Shown piece after piece: positions 17,881 to 26,288 of a stretch of 64,000 nt of DNA (its first letter is position 1; every line of letters starts with the position of its first letter). The notes under the pieces were generated by a model. It was not told the origin of the DNA, searched no databases, and worked only from the letters and a program-made list of their open reading frames with translations. The position numbers and the translations under genes are program-made. Origin of the DNA: Nonomuraea candida (GTDB taxonomy: Bacteria > Actinomycetota > Actinomycetes > Streptosporangiales > Streptosporangiaceae); assembly GCF_000725485.1 (NCBI RefSeq), contig NZ_JOAG01000063.1, positions 1 to 64,000 on the forward strand, given 5' to 3'.

Positions 17881-20206
17881 AAGGACGTTCGGAGCGGACG
17901 GCGGTGACGAGGTCGTTCACGGTCTGCGCCGTGAGCCCGAGCCCGAACGTACGGAACTTGATCAGCGGGATGCCCAGCGCCAGCTTCAGCAGCGCCGGAT
18001 CCGTCTTCCCGGCGTCCGGCAGCCCCGCCGCCAGCCGCTCCCGCAGCACCCGCCCGCCCACCGGGTGCGCCAGCCATTCGCCCAGCGTGGACATCTCGGT
18101 CAGCTCGGCCACGTGACCGTCGCCGGGCGTGTGCGCCTCGGCGGTCAGGCGGATGTCGCGGGAGGAGGCCCCGACCTCGACGAGGAAGGAGCCGGAGGTG
18201 ACGCGCCAGCCGCCGTCGGCCACCGACCACTGGGCCAGGTCGCGCCCGGTGAGCGTGAGCCGGACGCGCTCGCCCGCCCCCGGCTCCAGCCCCACCTTGG
18301 CGAAGCCGCGCAGCTCGCGGCGGGGCCGGGACGGGTGCTCCTCCGCGAACCCCACGTAGAGCTGCGCGACCTCCTCGGCGAAGCGGTCGCCGGTGTTGGT
18401 GACGGTGAACTCGACGGCCCACTCGTTCGTCCCGGTCTCGCGCACCTCCAGCCCTGAGTAGGCGAAGCGGGAGTAGGTCAGCCCGTGGCCGAAGGGGTAG
18501 GCCACCTCGGTGCCCAGCGTGTCGTGGTGCCGGTAGCCGACGTAGCGGCCCTCGCCGTACCGGACGTGCCCGCCGGAGCCGGGGAAGTGCAGGTGGCTCG
18601 GCACGTCGGCGAGGCGCAGCGGGATCGTCTCCGTCAGCCGCCCGGACGGGCTGTGCGTGCCGAGCAGCAGGTCGGCCAGCGCGGAGCCGCCCGCCTGGCC
18701 GAGCAGCCACCCTTCCAGTACGGCCGAGGCGTGCTCCTGCCACTCGGCCACCGACACCAGCCCGCCGTTGGACAGCACCACGACGACCCGCGGGCAGACC
18801 TCGGCCACCCGGCGCAGCAGCTCGACCTGGACGGCGGGCAGCTCGATGCTCGTGCGGTCGAACCCCTCCGACTCGGCGGACTCCGGCAGGCCCAGGAACA
18901 GCACCGCCACCTCGGCGGCGGCGGCCGTCTCCACCGCCTCCCGCGCCAGCTCGGCGTCGGGCGCGCCGTCGAGCCGGTAGCCGGGGGCGAAGGCGGCGTC
19001 CAGCGCCGCGCGCAGCGGCTCCAGGGCGTCGTCCAGCCGGGTGGGCACCACGTGGGAGCTGCCGTGCCCCTGGTAGCGCGGGGTGCGGGCCAGCTCGCCC
19101 AGCACGGCGACGCGCGGGCCGGGGGCCAGCGGCAGCACGCCGTCGTTCTTCAGCAGCACGGCGCCGGCGCGGGCGGCCTCGCGGGCCAGCTCGTGGTGCG
19201 CCTCCTCGTCCCAGCCGTCGTGCCGCTCCCGGTCGCGGACCCGTTCGGCCAGGCGGAGCAGCCGCGCGTTGGCCACGTCGAGCACGGACTCGGGCAGGCG
19301 GCCGGCGCGCACCGCCGCGACGATCTCCTCGTCGGTGCCGGTGGGCGGCATCTCCAGGTCCAGGCCCGCCTCCAGGGCGGCCACCCGGTCGTTGACCGCG
19401 CCCCAGTCGGACATCACCAGCCCGTCGAAGCCCCACTCGTCACGCAGCAGGCCGGTCAATAGCCACCGGTTCTGGGCGGCGTACACGCCGTTGACGCGGT
19501 TGTAGGCGCACATCACCGCGTACGGGCGGGCCTCGCGGACGATCCGCTCGAAGGCGGGCAGGTAGATCTCGCGCAGCGTCTGCTCGTCCACGTCCGCGCT
19601 GACCCGCATGCGGTCGGTCTCCTGGTTGTTGACCGCGAAGTGCTTGACGCACGCCCCGACGCCGCGTGACTGGATGCCGGTCACCACGGCCGCGCCCATC
19701 ACCCCCGTCAGGTACGGGTCCTCGGAGAAGTACTCGAAGTTGCGCCCGCACAGCGGGGAGCGCTTGATGTTCACCCCGGGGCCGAGCACGACGTCCACCC
19801 CGAGCGCGCTCGCCTCCCTGGCCAGCGCCGCGCCCACGCGCCGGGCGAGCGCCGGGTCCCAGGAGGAGCCGAGCGCCACGGCGGGCGGGAAGCACGTGGC
19901 GGGCACGCTGTCGCGCAGGCCCAGCGCGTCCCCGGAGCCCGAGGACTCGGGGGAGCCGGAGGAGTCCGCCGCGGCCGGGGAGCCGGAGGAGCCGGAGGAG
20001 CCCGCCGCGGCCGGGGAGCCGGAGGAGGCGGAGGAGCCCGGCGCGTCCCGGGAGCCGGAGGGGCGGTCGGAGGCGGTGCGCTGGCGGCGGATCCCGTGCG
20101 GGCCGTCCGAGAGGGTCAGCGCGGGCAGCACGTCCCTGACCGCCGTGGTCCGCCAGGTGTCGCTTCCGGAGGTCAGCGACGCCTTCTCCGGCAGGGTGAA
20201 TGTCAT
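17879..20206 (-). CDS. GH3 beta-glycosidase with low-complexity insert
   Basis: 775 residues without signal peptide. The catalytic (beta/alpha)8 domain begins LSDGPHGIRRQ and continues at VPATCFPPAVALGSSWD; the nucleophile is Asp267 in VMSDWGAVND, and KHFAVNNQET is the conserved substrate region. Domain 2 (about 350-560) and a fibronectin-III-like C-terminal domain (about 600-680) follow. Between GIRRQ and the LGLRDSVPATC segment a Ser/Gly/Ala/Pro run of about 50 residues replaces the usual short loop; it is encoded by DNA repeats. The gene is 16 bases downstream of tetR on the same strand and so is cotranscribed from the operator region. Predicted cytoplasmic exo-beta-glycosidase. Confidence 0.93.
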   Translation of the reverse strand: MTFTLPEKASLTSGSDTWRTTAVRDVLPALTLSDGPHGIRRQRTASDRPSGSRDAPGSSASSGSPAAAGSSGSSGSPAAADSSGSPESSGSGDALGLRDSVPATCFPPAVALGSSWDPALARRVGAALAREASALGVDVVLGPGVNIKRSPLCGRNFEYFSEDPYLTGVMGAAVVTGIQSRGVGACVKHFAVNNQETDRMRVSADVDEQTLREIYLPAFERIVREARPYAVMCAYNRVNGVYAAQNRWLLTGLLRDEWGFDGLVMSDWGAVNDRVAALEAGLDLEMPPTGTDEEIVAAVRAGRLPESVLDVANARLLRLAERVRDRERHDGWDEEAHHELAREAARAGAVLLKNDGVLPLAPGPRVAVLGELARTPRYQGHGSSHVVPTRLDDALEPLRAALDAAFAPGYRLDGAPDAELAREAVETAAAAEVAVLFLGLPESAESEGFDRTSIELPAVQVELLRRVAEVCPRVVVVLSNGGLVSVAEWQEHASAVLEGWLLGQAGGSALADLLLGTHSPSGRLTETIPLRLADVPSHLHFPGSGGHVRYGEGRYVGYRHHDTLGTEVAYPFGHGLTYSRFAYSGLEVRETGTNEWAVEFTVTNTGDRFAEEVAQLYVGFAEEHPSRPRRELRGFAKVGLEPGAGERVRLTLTGRDLAQWSVADGGWRVTSGSFLVEVGASSRDIRLTAEAHTPGDGHVAELTEMSTLGEWLAHPVGGRVLRERLAAGLPDAGKTDPALLKLALGIPLIKFRTFGLGLTAQTVNDLVTAVRSERP
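19950..20055. repeat. 36-bp coding minisatellite inside GH3
   Basis: CCGCCGCGGCCGGGGAGCCG with trailing GGAGGAG units recurs at 19966 and 20002, flanked by further GGAGCCGGAGGAG runs. The unit is a multiple of three, keeping the GH3 frame open. Confidence 0.8.
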
Positions 20207-20222
20207 GAAATACCTCGATTGA

Positions 20223-20831
20223 TCAGTGTTTGGGATCCAGTCCGAGCTGCCGAAGGAACGCGATCACCGCCGCGCGCATGTCCACCTGGTCGCGATCGAG
20301 CAGCCACTGCATCTGCAACCCGTCGATCAGCGCGATGAGCTGCTGGGCGACCACGCCCGGATCGTGGGGGAGCGGCGGCGTGGCGCGCGCGAACAGGATG
20401 CCGAGCAGCCACGACGCCTGCCTGCGCAGCCTGCGGTAGCGCTTGACGAAGTAGTCGTGGGCCGGATGGCCGGGATCGGCGGCCTCCCCGGAGATCTTCG
20501 CGTAGAGCTCGACGAGGCCGGGGGCGCCCATGTTCCTGGCCACCTGGTCGACGATGCGGTCGAGCAGCTCCTCGGGCGACAGCTCCACGTCGCGGCCGTG
20601 CATCAGCTCGCCGTCCACCTCGTCGCGGCGGCCGAGCACCTCGATGAGCAGGCTCTCCTTGCCCGGGAAGTGGTGCAGCAGCCCCGCGTGGGTCAGTCCC
20701 GCGTGCGCGGCGATGTCCCGCAGCGACACGGCGTGGAAGCCGGAGCGCGAGAACAGCTCCGTGGCGGAGTCGAGGATGCGTGCGCGCGTGCGCTCGCCCT
20801 TGCGCCCTCGTCGTGGCATGGGTTCGCTCAC
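20223..20831 (-). CDS. TetR-family regulator of the glycosidase/importer regulon
   Basis: 202 residues from GTG 20831. N-terminal HTH: RARILDSATELFSRSGFHAV then SLRDIAAHAGLTHAGLLHHF, followed by a helical ligand domain ending QMQWLLDRDQVDM. It is divergent from the importer operon and shares with it the palindrome at 20905-20931; the same palindrome precedes GH1 and GH20. The likely role is repression released by a sugar or sugar derivative. It heads an operon with GH3. The ligand is unknown; TetR control of this kind of cluster is less usual than LacI, ROK or GntR control. Confidence 0.9.
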   Translation of the reverse strand: MSEPMPRRGRKGERTRARILDSATELFSRSGFHAVSLRDIAAHAGLTHAGLLHHFPGKESLLIEVLGRRDEVDGELMHGRDVELSPEELLDRIVDQVARNMGAPGLVELYAKISGEAADPGHPAHDYFVKRYRRLRRQASWLLGILFARATPPLPHDPGVVAQQLIALIDGLQMQWLLDRDQVDMRAAVIAFLRQLGLDPKH

Positions 20832-20904
20832 CGACCGGCCCTTTCTGCGGTCATGGGCACGTGCGACGACGTGCGCGGTAGGGCGAGATTAGCCCGCGGC
20901 GGAT

Positions 20905-20931
20905 AAACCTACCATGTGGTTAGTTTTGCGG
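20905..20931. promoter_or_regulatory. TetR operator in the tetR/importer divergent region
   Basis: AAACCTACCATGTGGTTAGT followed by TTTGCGG. The imperfect dyad CTACCATGTGGTTAG is centred near 20916, about 80 bases from both start codons, so it can control both directions. Near-identical sites lie at 16542-16565 and 27756-27776. Confidence 0.75.
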
Positions 20932-20994
20932 TGTATGCTCGCCCGAACAACCGGCCGAGACAGGCGTTCTCAGCCTTGGAGACGGAGTCACGTC

Positions 20995-22536
20995 ATGAAC
21001 AAATCCGCCAGGGTCGTCCCCGCCACTGCAGCCCTCCTCGTCGCGGCGAGCCTGCTAGCCGGCTGCGCCGACGACCCCGGCGGCGGCGCGGCGGCCCCCG
21101 CGAGCGCCACGCTCAACGTCGCGACCATGACCCTGCCGCAGAGCCTCGACCCGAAGGACGCCAACGGCAGCGCGATGCCGTTCTTCCAGGCGGTCTACGA
21201 CACGCTGATCAAGCGCGAGCCCGACGGCACCTACAGCCCGATGCTGGCCACCGAGTGGAAGTACGACGACAAGCGCACCGAGCTGAGCCTCACCCTGCGC
21301 GGCGACGTGAAGTTCGACGACGGCACGCCCTTCGACGCCGAGGCCGTCAAGGCCAACATGGAGCGCTTCCGCGAGGGCGGCGGCGGCCAGGCCAAGACGC
21401 TCGACGACGTCAAGAGCATCAAGGTCGTCGACCCGACGCACGTCACGCTGGTCCTGTCCCGGCCCAACCCCGCCCTGCTCTACTACCTGAGCGACGCCGC
21501 CGGGCTCATGGCCAACCCGAAGGACTTCGCCAAGGGCGAGGCGCTCAAGACCAAGCCCGGCGGCACCGGCCCGTACGAGCTCGACCCGGGCCAGACCGTC
21601 ATCGGCACGAAGTGGGTCTTCAAACGCGCCGCGTCCTACTGGGGCGCCAGGCTCCCGTACGACACGATCGCCATCAGCTACTTCGACAACGAGACCGCCA
21701 TCGTCAACGGCATCAAGACCGGCCAGCTCAACGCCGCCCTCATCCAGGACGCCGACCAGCAGATCAGCGTCGAGAGCGACCCCAAGGTCAAGACCGTCAA
21801 GCAGGAGTTCGACTTCCAGGGCGTGTTCCTGTTCGACCGGGCCGGCGTGGTCACCCCCGAGCTGCGCGACCCCCGCGTACGGCAGGCGCTCAACCACGCC
21901 ATTGACCGCCAGACGATGCTGGCCAAGATCCGCCAGGGGCGCGGCGTGGTCACCAGCCAGGTCTTCGGGCCCGCCACGGCCGCCTACAAGCCGGAGCTGG
22001 ACACGTACTACACCTTCGACCAGGCCAAGGCCCGCGCGCTGCTCAAGGAGGCCGGCCACGAGAGCGGCTTCACGCTGAAGCTGCCGCGCATCCCCGCCAT
22101 CGTCTCCGACGCGCTGGCCGCCTCGCTCCAGTCCGACCTCGGCGCCGTCGGCGTGAAGCTGGTCTGGGACAACCTCGACCCCGGCTCGGCCGTGCAGCGC
22201 ATCTTCCGCGACCGCGCCTACTCCGCCATGGTCATGAACATGGGGCAGCCCTCGGCCGACTGGGTCGCGATCGGCGAGGCGGTGCTGCCCGGCGCGTTCA
22301 ACATGTTCGGCTACACCGACGACACAGTGAAGAAGCTGCTGCCCGCGATCCAGGGCCGGCCCGCCCAGGAGGCCGCGGCCGACCTCGAGGCGCTCAACGA
22401 GCACCTGGTGCGCGAGGGGTGGTTCATGCCCTTCTACCGGATGACGTACCTGCACGTCTCCGACGGCAGCGTGACGATCAAGCCGCAGGACGGCATGGCG
22501 GTGCCCGCGATCTACAACTACGCGCCGGCGCGGTGA
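20995..22536 (+). CDS. Family-5 solute-binding lipoprotein of ABC importer
   Basis: 513 residues from ATG 20995. A lipoprotein signal peptide ends in LLAGC, with Cys at about residue 23 as the lipid anchor. The body is an SBP_bac_5 domain: the conserved opening LPQSLDPKDANGS, the GTGPYELDPG region and the DPRVRQALNHAIDR signature. This family is named for dipeptide binding, but members bind oligosaccharides too; the Vibrio chitobiose-binding protein is one. The setting between GH1, GH3 and GH20 genes argues for beta-linked oligosaccharide uptake here. First gene of a four-gene operon; the operator lies 64 bases upstream. Confidence 0.92.
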   Translation: MNKSARVVPATAALLVAASLLAGCADDPGGGAAAPASATLNVATMTLPQSLDPKDANGSAMPFFQAVYDTLIKREPDGTYSPMLATEWKYDDKRTELSLTLRGDVKFDDGTPFDAEAVKANMERFREGGGGQAKTLDDVKSIKVVDPTHVTLVLSRPNPALLYYLSDAAGLMANPKDFAKGEALKTKPGGTGPYELDPGQTVIGTKWVFKRAASYWGARLPYDTIAISYFDNETAIVNGIKTGQLNAALIQDADQQISVESDPKVKTVKQEFDFQGVFLFDRAGVVTPELRDPRVRQALNHAIDRQTMLAKIRQGRGVVTSQVFGPATAAYKPELDTYYTFDQAKARALLKEAGHESGFTLKLPRIPAIVSDALAASLQSDLGAVGVKLVWDNLDPGSAVQRIFRDRAYSAMVMNMGQPSADWVAIGEAVLPGAFNMFGYTDDTVKKLLPAIQGRPAQEAAADLEALNEHLVREGWFMPFYRMTYLHVSDGSVTIKPQDGMAVPAIYNYAPAR

Positions 22537-23477
22537 TGGCGGCCTTCGTCGCCCGCCGCACCGCGGCGGGGGCCTTCCTGGTGCTGGTGATCTCCTTCCT
22601 CTCCTACACGCTGCTGTCGATCCCGGATCTCGACGTGGGCAGGCAACTGCTGGGGCAGAACGCGGCCCAGGAGCTGGTGGACGCCAAGAACGCCGAGCTG
22701 GGCCTGGACCGGCCCGCCCTCGTCCAGTACCTGGACTGGCTGGCCCACGCCGTGCGCGGCGACCTCGGCACGTCCTGGTTCACCAGCGAGGACGTGCTCC
22801 AGGCGATCGCCAACCGGCTGCCGGTCACGCTCAGCCTCATGGTCGGCGTCACGCTCCTGACGGCGGTGGTGTCGTTCCTGCTGGGCGTGTGGGCCGGGGT
22901 GCGGCGGGGCGCGGTGGACCGGTTCGTGCAGATCTTCTCCGTCATCGGCTACGCCCTGCCGAACTTCCTGGTCACGCTGGTCCTCGTGCTCGTCTTCGCC
23001 GTGCACCTGCGGTGGTTCCCCGCCATCGGGTACGTGGGGCTCGGCGAGTCCTTCCCCGGCTGGCTGTCCACGATCGCGCTGCCCGTGACCGCGCTGTCCG
23101 TAGGAGCCGTGGCCGGCGTCGCCCAGCAGGTCAGGAGCTCGGTGATCGAGGTGCTGCGGCAGGACTACGTCCGCACGCTGCGGGCCCGCGGGCTGCCACC
23201 GTCGCGCATCGTCTTCAGGCACGTGCTCAGGAACGCCTCGGCCCCGGCGCTGGCGGTGCTCGGCATGCAGTTCGTCGGGCTGCTCGGCGGGGCCGTACTG
23301 GTCGAGCAGATCTTCGGCCTGCCCGGCATCGGCAGCATGACCGTCACCTACACCACGCGCGGCGACATCCCGATCATCATGGCGCTGGTCATGCTCACCG
23401 TGATCGGCGTGATCGCCATCAACCTGGTCGTCGACATCCTCATCGGCTGGCTCAACCCGAAGGGGAGGATCGCATGA
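22536..23477 (+). CDS. ABC importer permease (DppB type)
   Basis: 313 residues; ATG overlaps the binding-protein stop (TGATG at 22534-22538). Six membrane segments; the N-terminal helix plus periplasmic region (about 30-95) is typical of DppB/OppB. The EAA-like coupling loop reads RTLRARGLPPSRIVFRHVLR, followed by NASAPALAVLG. C-terminal DILIGWLNPKGRI matches the family DPR-type ending. Forms the channel with the DppC half of the next gene. Confidence 0.93.
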   Translation: MAAFVARRTAAGAFLVLVISFLSYTLLSIPDLDVGRQLLGQNAAQELVDAKNAELGLDRPALVQYLDWLAHAVRGDLGTSWFTSEDVLQAIANRLPVTLSLMVGVTLLTAVVSFLLGVWAGVRRGAVDRFVQIFSVIGYALPNFLVTLVLVLVFAVHLRWFPAIGYVGLGESFPGWLSTIALPVTALSVGAVAGVAQQVRSSVIEVLRQDYVRTLRARGLPPSRIVFRHVLRNASAPALAVLGMQFVGLLGGAVLVEQIFGLPGIGSMTVTYTTRGDIPIIMALVMLTVIGVIAINLVVDILIGWLNPKGRIA

Positions 23478-25261
23478 GCACGCCCTCCGGGACGCCGCCC
23501 CGCGCACCGTCCGGCACCTCGCCGGACGCGCCGCCCGGCCCGCTGCCCAGCGAGCCACCCGGCGCACCACCCGGGGCGCCGTCGCGCAGGTCGCGGGGCG
23601 TGCCGGCCCGCGTGGCGCGCCACCCCCTGGGGCTGGTCTCCGCACTGCTCCTGACCGCGATCCTGCTGGCCGTGGCGTTCGCGCCCGCGCTCAGCCCGCA
23701 GCCGCCCGACGTCTCCAGCCTGCGCGACGCCTTCGGCGGCCCGGCCGCCGGCCACCCGCTCGGCTTCGACTCGGCCGGCCGCGACATCCTGTCCCGCCTG
23801 CTGCACGGCGGCCGCAACACGCTGGGCGGCGCGGCCCTCGCCCTCGCCGTCGCGCTCGCGCTCGGCGTGCCCGCCGGGCTGCTGGCCGGCTACTACGGCG
23901 GCTGGTTCGACTCGGCGGCGAGCTGGGTCGTCAACATGATCATGGCCCTGCCGGCCATGGTGGTGCTGCTCGCCTCCCGCGCCATCCTCGGCCCCACGGT
24001 GTGGGTGCTCATGGTGGTGCTCGGCTTCCTCGTCGCGCCGGCCTTCTTCCGCCTGGTACGCGGCATCGTCGCCGCGGTGCGCGGCGAGCTGTACGTCGAC
24101 GCGGCCCGCGTCTCCGGCCTCAGCGACACCAGGATCGTGGCCCGCCACATCCTCATCGTGGTCCGCGCCCCGATCATCATCCAGGTCGCGCTGGTCTCCG
24201 GCATCGCGATCGGCCTCCAGGCGGGGCTGGAGTTCCTCGGCATCGGCAGCGGCGACGCGCCGACCTGGGGCGCGATGCTGAACGAGGCGTTCAAGAACAT
24301 CCAGCGCGCCCCGTCGCTGCTGCTCTGGCCCGGCCTGGCGCTCGGGCTCACCAGCGGCGCGCTGGTGCTGCTGGCCGCCGCGCTGCGCGACGTCCTGGAG
24401 GACAGGGGCACGCACCGCCGCCCGCCGCGCCGCCCGTCACGCCGCGCGGCCGCCGTCGCCCGGGCCGCCCAGCCGCACGAGCCGCGCGCGGCGCTGCTGT
24501 CCGTACGGGACCTGGCCGTCGCCTATCCCGAACGCCAGGTCGTGCACGGCGTGGACCTCGACGTCCACGCCGGGGAGATCGTCGGGCTGGTCGGCGAGTC
24601 CGGGTCGGGCAAGACCCAGACCGCCTTCGCCATCCTCGGCATCCTCCCCGAGACCGGCCGCATCGCCGGCGGCAGCGTCACGATCGACGGGCAGGAGATC
24701 GTCGGCCTGCCCGAACGGCGGCACCGGGCGCTGCGGGGGAACGTCGTCGCGTACGTCCCCCAGGAGCCCATGAGCAACCTCGACCCAGCCTTCACAATCG
24801 GCAGCCAGCTCGTCGAGCCCATCCGCCACAAGCTGGGCCTGAGCAGGGCCGAGGCCCGCGAACGCGCGCTGGACCTGCTGGCCCGGGTGGAGATCGCCGA
24901 CCCGGAGCGGGCCTTCCGCTCCTACCCGCACGAGATCTCCGGCGGCATGGCCCAGCGCGTGCTGATCGCGGGCGCCATGTCGTGCGACCCGAAGCTGCTC
25001 ATCGCCGACGAGCCCACCACGGCGCTCGACGTGCGGGTCCAGGCCGAGGTGCTCGGCCTGCTGCGCCGGCTGCAGCGCGAACGCGACCTCGGCGTCCTGC
25101 TCGTCACCCACAACCTGGGCGTGGTCGCGGACCTGTGCGACCGGGTCGCCGTCATGTCCGAGGGCCGCATCGTCGAGACCGGCACGGCCGAGCAGGTGCT
25201 GCACGCCCCCGAGCACCCCTACACCCGCAGGCTCATCGGCGCGGTCCTGGAGGTCCCGTGA
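23474..25261 (+). CDS. ABC importer permease-ATPase fusion (DppC-DppD)
   Basis: 595 residues; ATGA overlap with the preceding permease. A Pro-rich N-terminal tail (about 45 residues) precedes a DppC permease of about 300 residues (HPLGFDSAGRDILSRLLHG, coupling loop YVDAARVSGLSDTRIVARHI). After an Arg-rich linker (about 315-345) the ATPase half has Walker A GESGSGKT, signature ISGGMAQR, Walker B LLIADEPTTALD and the dipeptide/oligopeptide C-terminal motif HPYTRRL. Such fusions are known in actinobacteria. Provides half the membrane channel and one of the two ATP sites. Confidence 0.93.
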   Translation: MSTPSGTPPRAPSGTSPDAPPGPLPSEPPGAPPGAPSRRSRGVPARVARHPLGLVSALLLTAILLAVAFAPALSPQPPDVSSLRDAFGGPAAGHPLGFDSAGRDILSRLLHGGRNTLGGAALALAVALALGVPAGLLAGYYGGWFDSAASWVVNMIMALPAMVVLLASRAILGPTVWVLMVVLGFLVAPAFFRLVRGIVAAVRGELYVDAARVSGLSDTRIVARHILIVVRAPIIIQVALVSGIAIGLQAGLEFLGIGSGDAPTWGAMLNEAFKNIQRAPSLLLWPGLALGLTSGALVLLAAALRDVLEDRGTHRRPPRRPSRRAAAVARAAQPHEPRAALLSVRDLAVAYPERQVVHGVDLDVHAGEIVGLVGESGSGKTQTAFAILGILPETGRIAGGSVTIDGQEIVGLPERRHRALRGNVVAYVPQEPMSNLDPAFTIGSQLVEPIRHKLGLSRAEARERALDLLARVEIADPERAFRSYPHEISGGMAQRVLIAGAMSCDPKLLIADEPTTALDVRVQAEVLGLLRRLQRERDLGVLLVTHNLGVVADLCDRVAVMSEGRIVETGTAEQVLHAPEHPYTRRLIGAVLEVP

Positions 25262-25367
25262 CCGGCCGCCGCTCCGCGAGACGCGGCGTTCCCGTGACCG
25301 GCCGCCGCTCCGCGGGACGCGGAGATCACGTGGGACGCGGAGATCGCGTGGGACGCGGAGAATTCGT
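25254..25367. repeat. Nested tandem repeats between two ABC ATPase genes
   Basis: A 36-bp unit (TCCCGTGACCGGCCGCCGCT onward) starts at 25254 and 25290. It is followed by three 18-bp units GGGACGCGGAGATCACGT-like at 25314, 25332 and 25350. Together they fill the 124-bp gap in an otherwise overlapping operon. Confidence 0.85.
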
Positions 25368-25385
25368 GATCACCTTGGAGGTTTC

Positions 25386-26216
25386 GTGAACGCCCTGCTC
25401 ACGGTGGAGGACCTGCACGTCTCCTTCCCCGGCAAGGGCCGGCGGGCGCCCAGGACGGAGGTGCTGCGCGGCGTGTCGCTCGACGTCGGCCCGGGGGAGA
25501 CCCTGGGCCTGGTGGGCGAGTCGGGCTCGGGCAAGACCACGATCGGCCGGGCCATCCTCGGCCTCGTCCCGGTCGCGTCGGGGACGATCACGTTCGGCGG
25601 GCGGCGCATCGACGGCCTCGCCGGGCGCCGCCGCCGGGCGCTCGCCCGGGAGTTGCAGGTCATCTTCCAGGACCCGTACACCTCGCTCAACCCCGCCCGC
25701 ACGATCGGCGACACCCTCGCCGAACCGCTGCTGGGACTCGGCGCCAGGGCGGCCCGCGAGCGCGTCGCCACCCTGCTCGACCGCGTCCACCTGCCCGCCG
25801 ACGCCGCGCACCGGCTGCCGCGCGAGTTCTCGGGCGGGCAGCGGCAGCGGGTGGCGATCGCCCGCGCGCTGGCCATCGACCCCAAGCTCGTGGTGTGCGA
25901 CGAGCCGGTCTCCGCGCTCGACCTCACCACCCAGCGGACGGTGCTCGACCTGCTGCTGGAGATCCAGGAGCAGTCGGGCGTGTCGTACCTGTTCGTCTCC
26001 CACGATCTCGCGGTGGTGCGCTTCATGGCCCACCGGGTCGCCGTCATCCACCGCGGCCGGATCGTGGAGACCGGCGACGCGGCGACCGTGACGACCGAGC
26101 CGAGCCACCCGTACACGCGCGGCCTGCTGCTGGCCGCCCCGGTCGCCGACGTCGCCGCCCAGCGGGCCCGCCGCGAGGCCTTCGAACGCTACGCGAGCAG
26201 CGCGGCGGAACGGTGA
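25386..26216 (+). CDS. ABC importer ATPase (DppF/OppF type)
   Basis: 276 residues from GTG 25386, with GGAGG at 25377-25381. Walker A GESGSGKT, signature FSGGQRQR, Walker B LVVCDEPVSALD, and C-terminal HPYTRGLL typical of the oligopeptide family. Second ATPase of the importer. Separated from the rest of the operon by a repeat-filled gap rather than overlapping, which may mean the repeats inserted into an original junction. Confidence 0.93.
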   Translation: MNALLTVEDLHVSFPGKGRRAPRTEVLRGVSLDVGPGETLGLVGESGSGKTTIGRAILGLVPVASGTITFGGRRIDGLAGRRRRALARELQVIFQDPYTSLNPARTIGDTLAEPLLGLGARAARERVATLLDRVHLPADAAHRLPREFSGGQRQRVAIARALAIDPKLVVCDEPVSALDLTTQRTVLDLLLEIQEQSGVSYLFVSHDLAVVRFMAHRVAVIHRGRIVETGDAATVTTEPSHPYTRGLLLAAPVADVAAQRARREAFERYASSAAER

Positions 26217-26267
26217 GCGGCCGCTTGAACCGCCCGGCGGAACGGTGAGCGGCCGCCTGAACCGCCC
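26204..26267. repeat. 32-bp tandem duplication at the importer operon end
   Basis: GGCGGAACGGTGAGCGGCCG and the following 12 bases occur at 26204 and 26236. The first copy contains the ATPase stop codon; the second lies in the convergent gap before the GH20 stop. Confidence 0.85.
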
Positions 26268-26288
26268 GGTGGAGCGGGCGGGCCGCGT

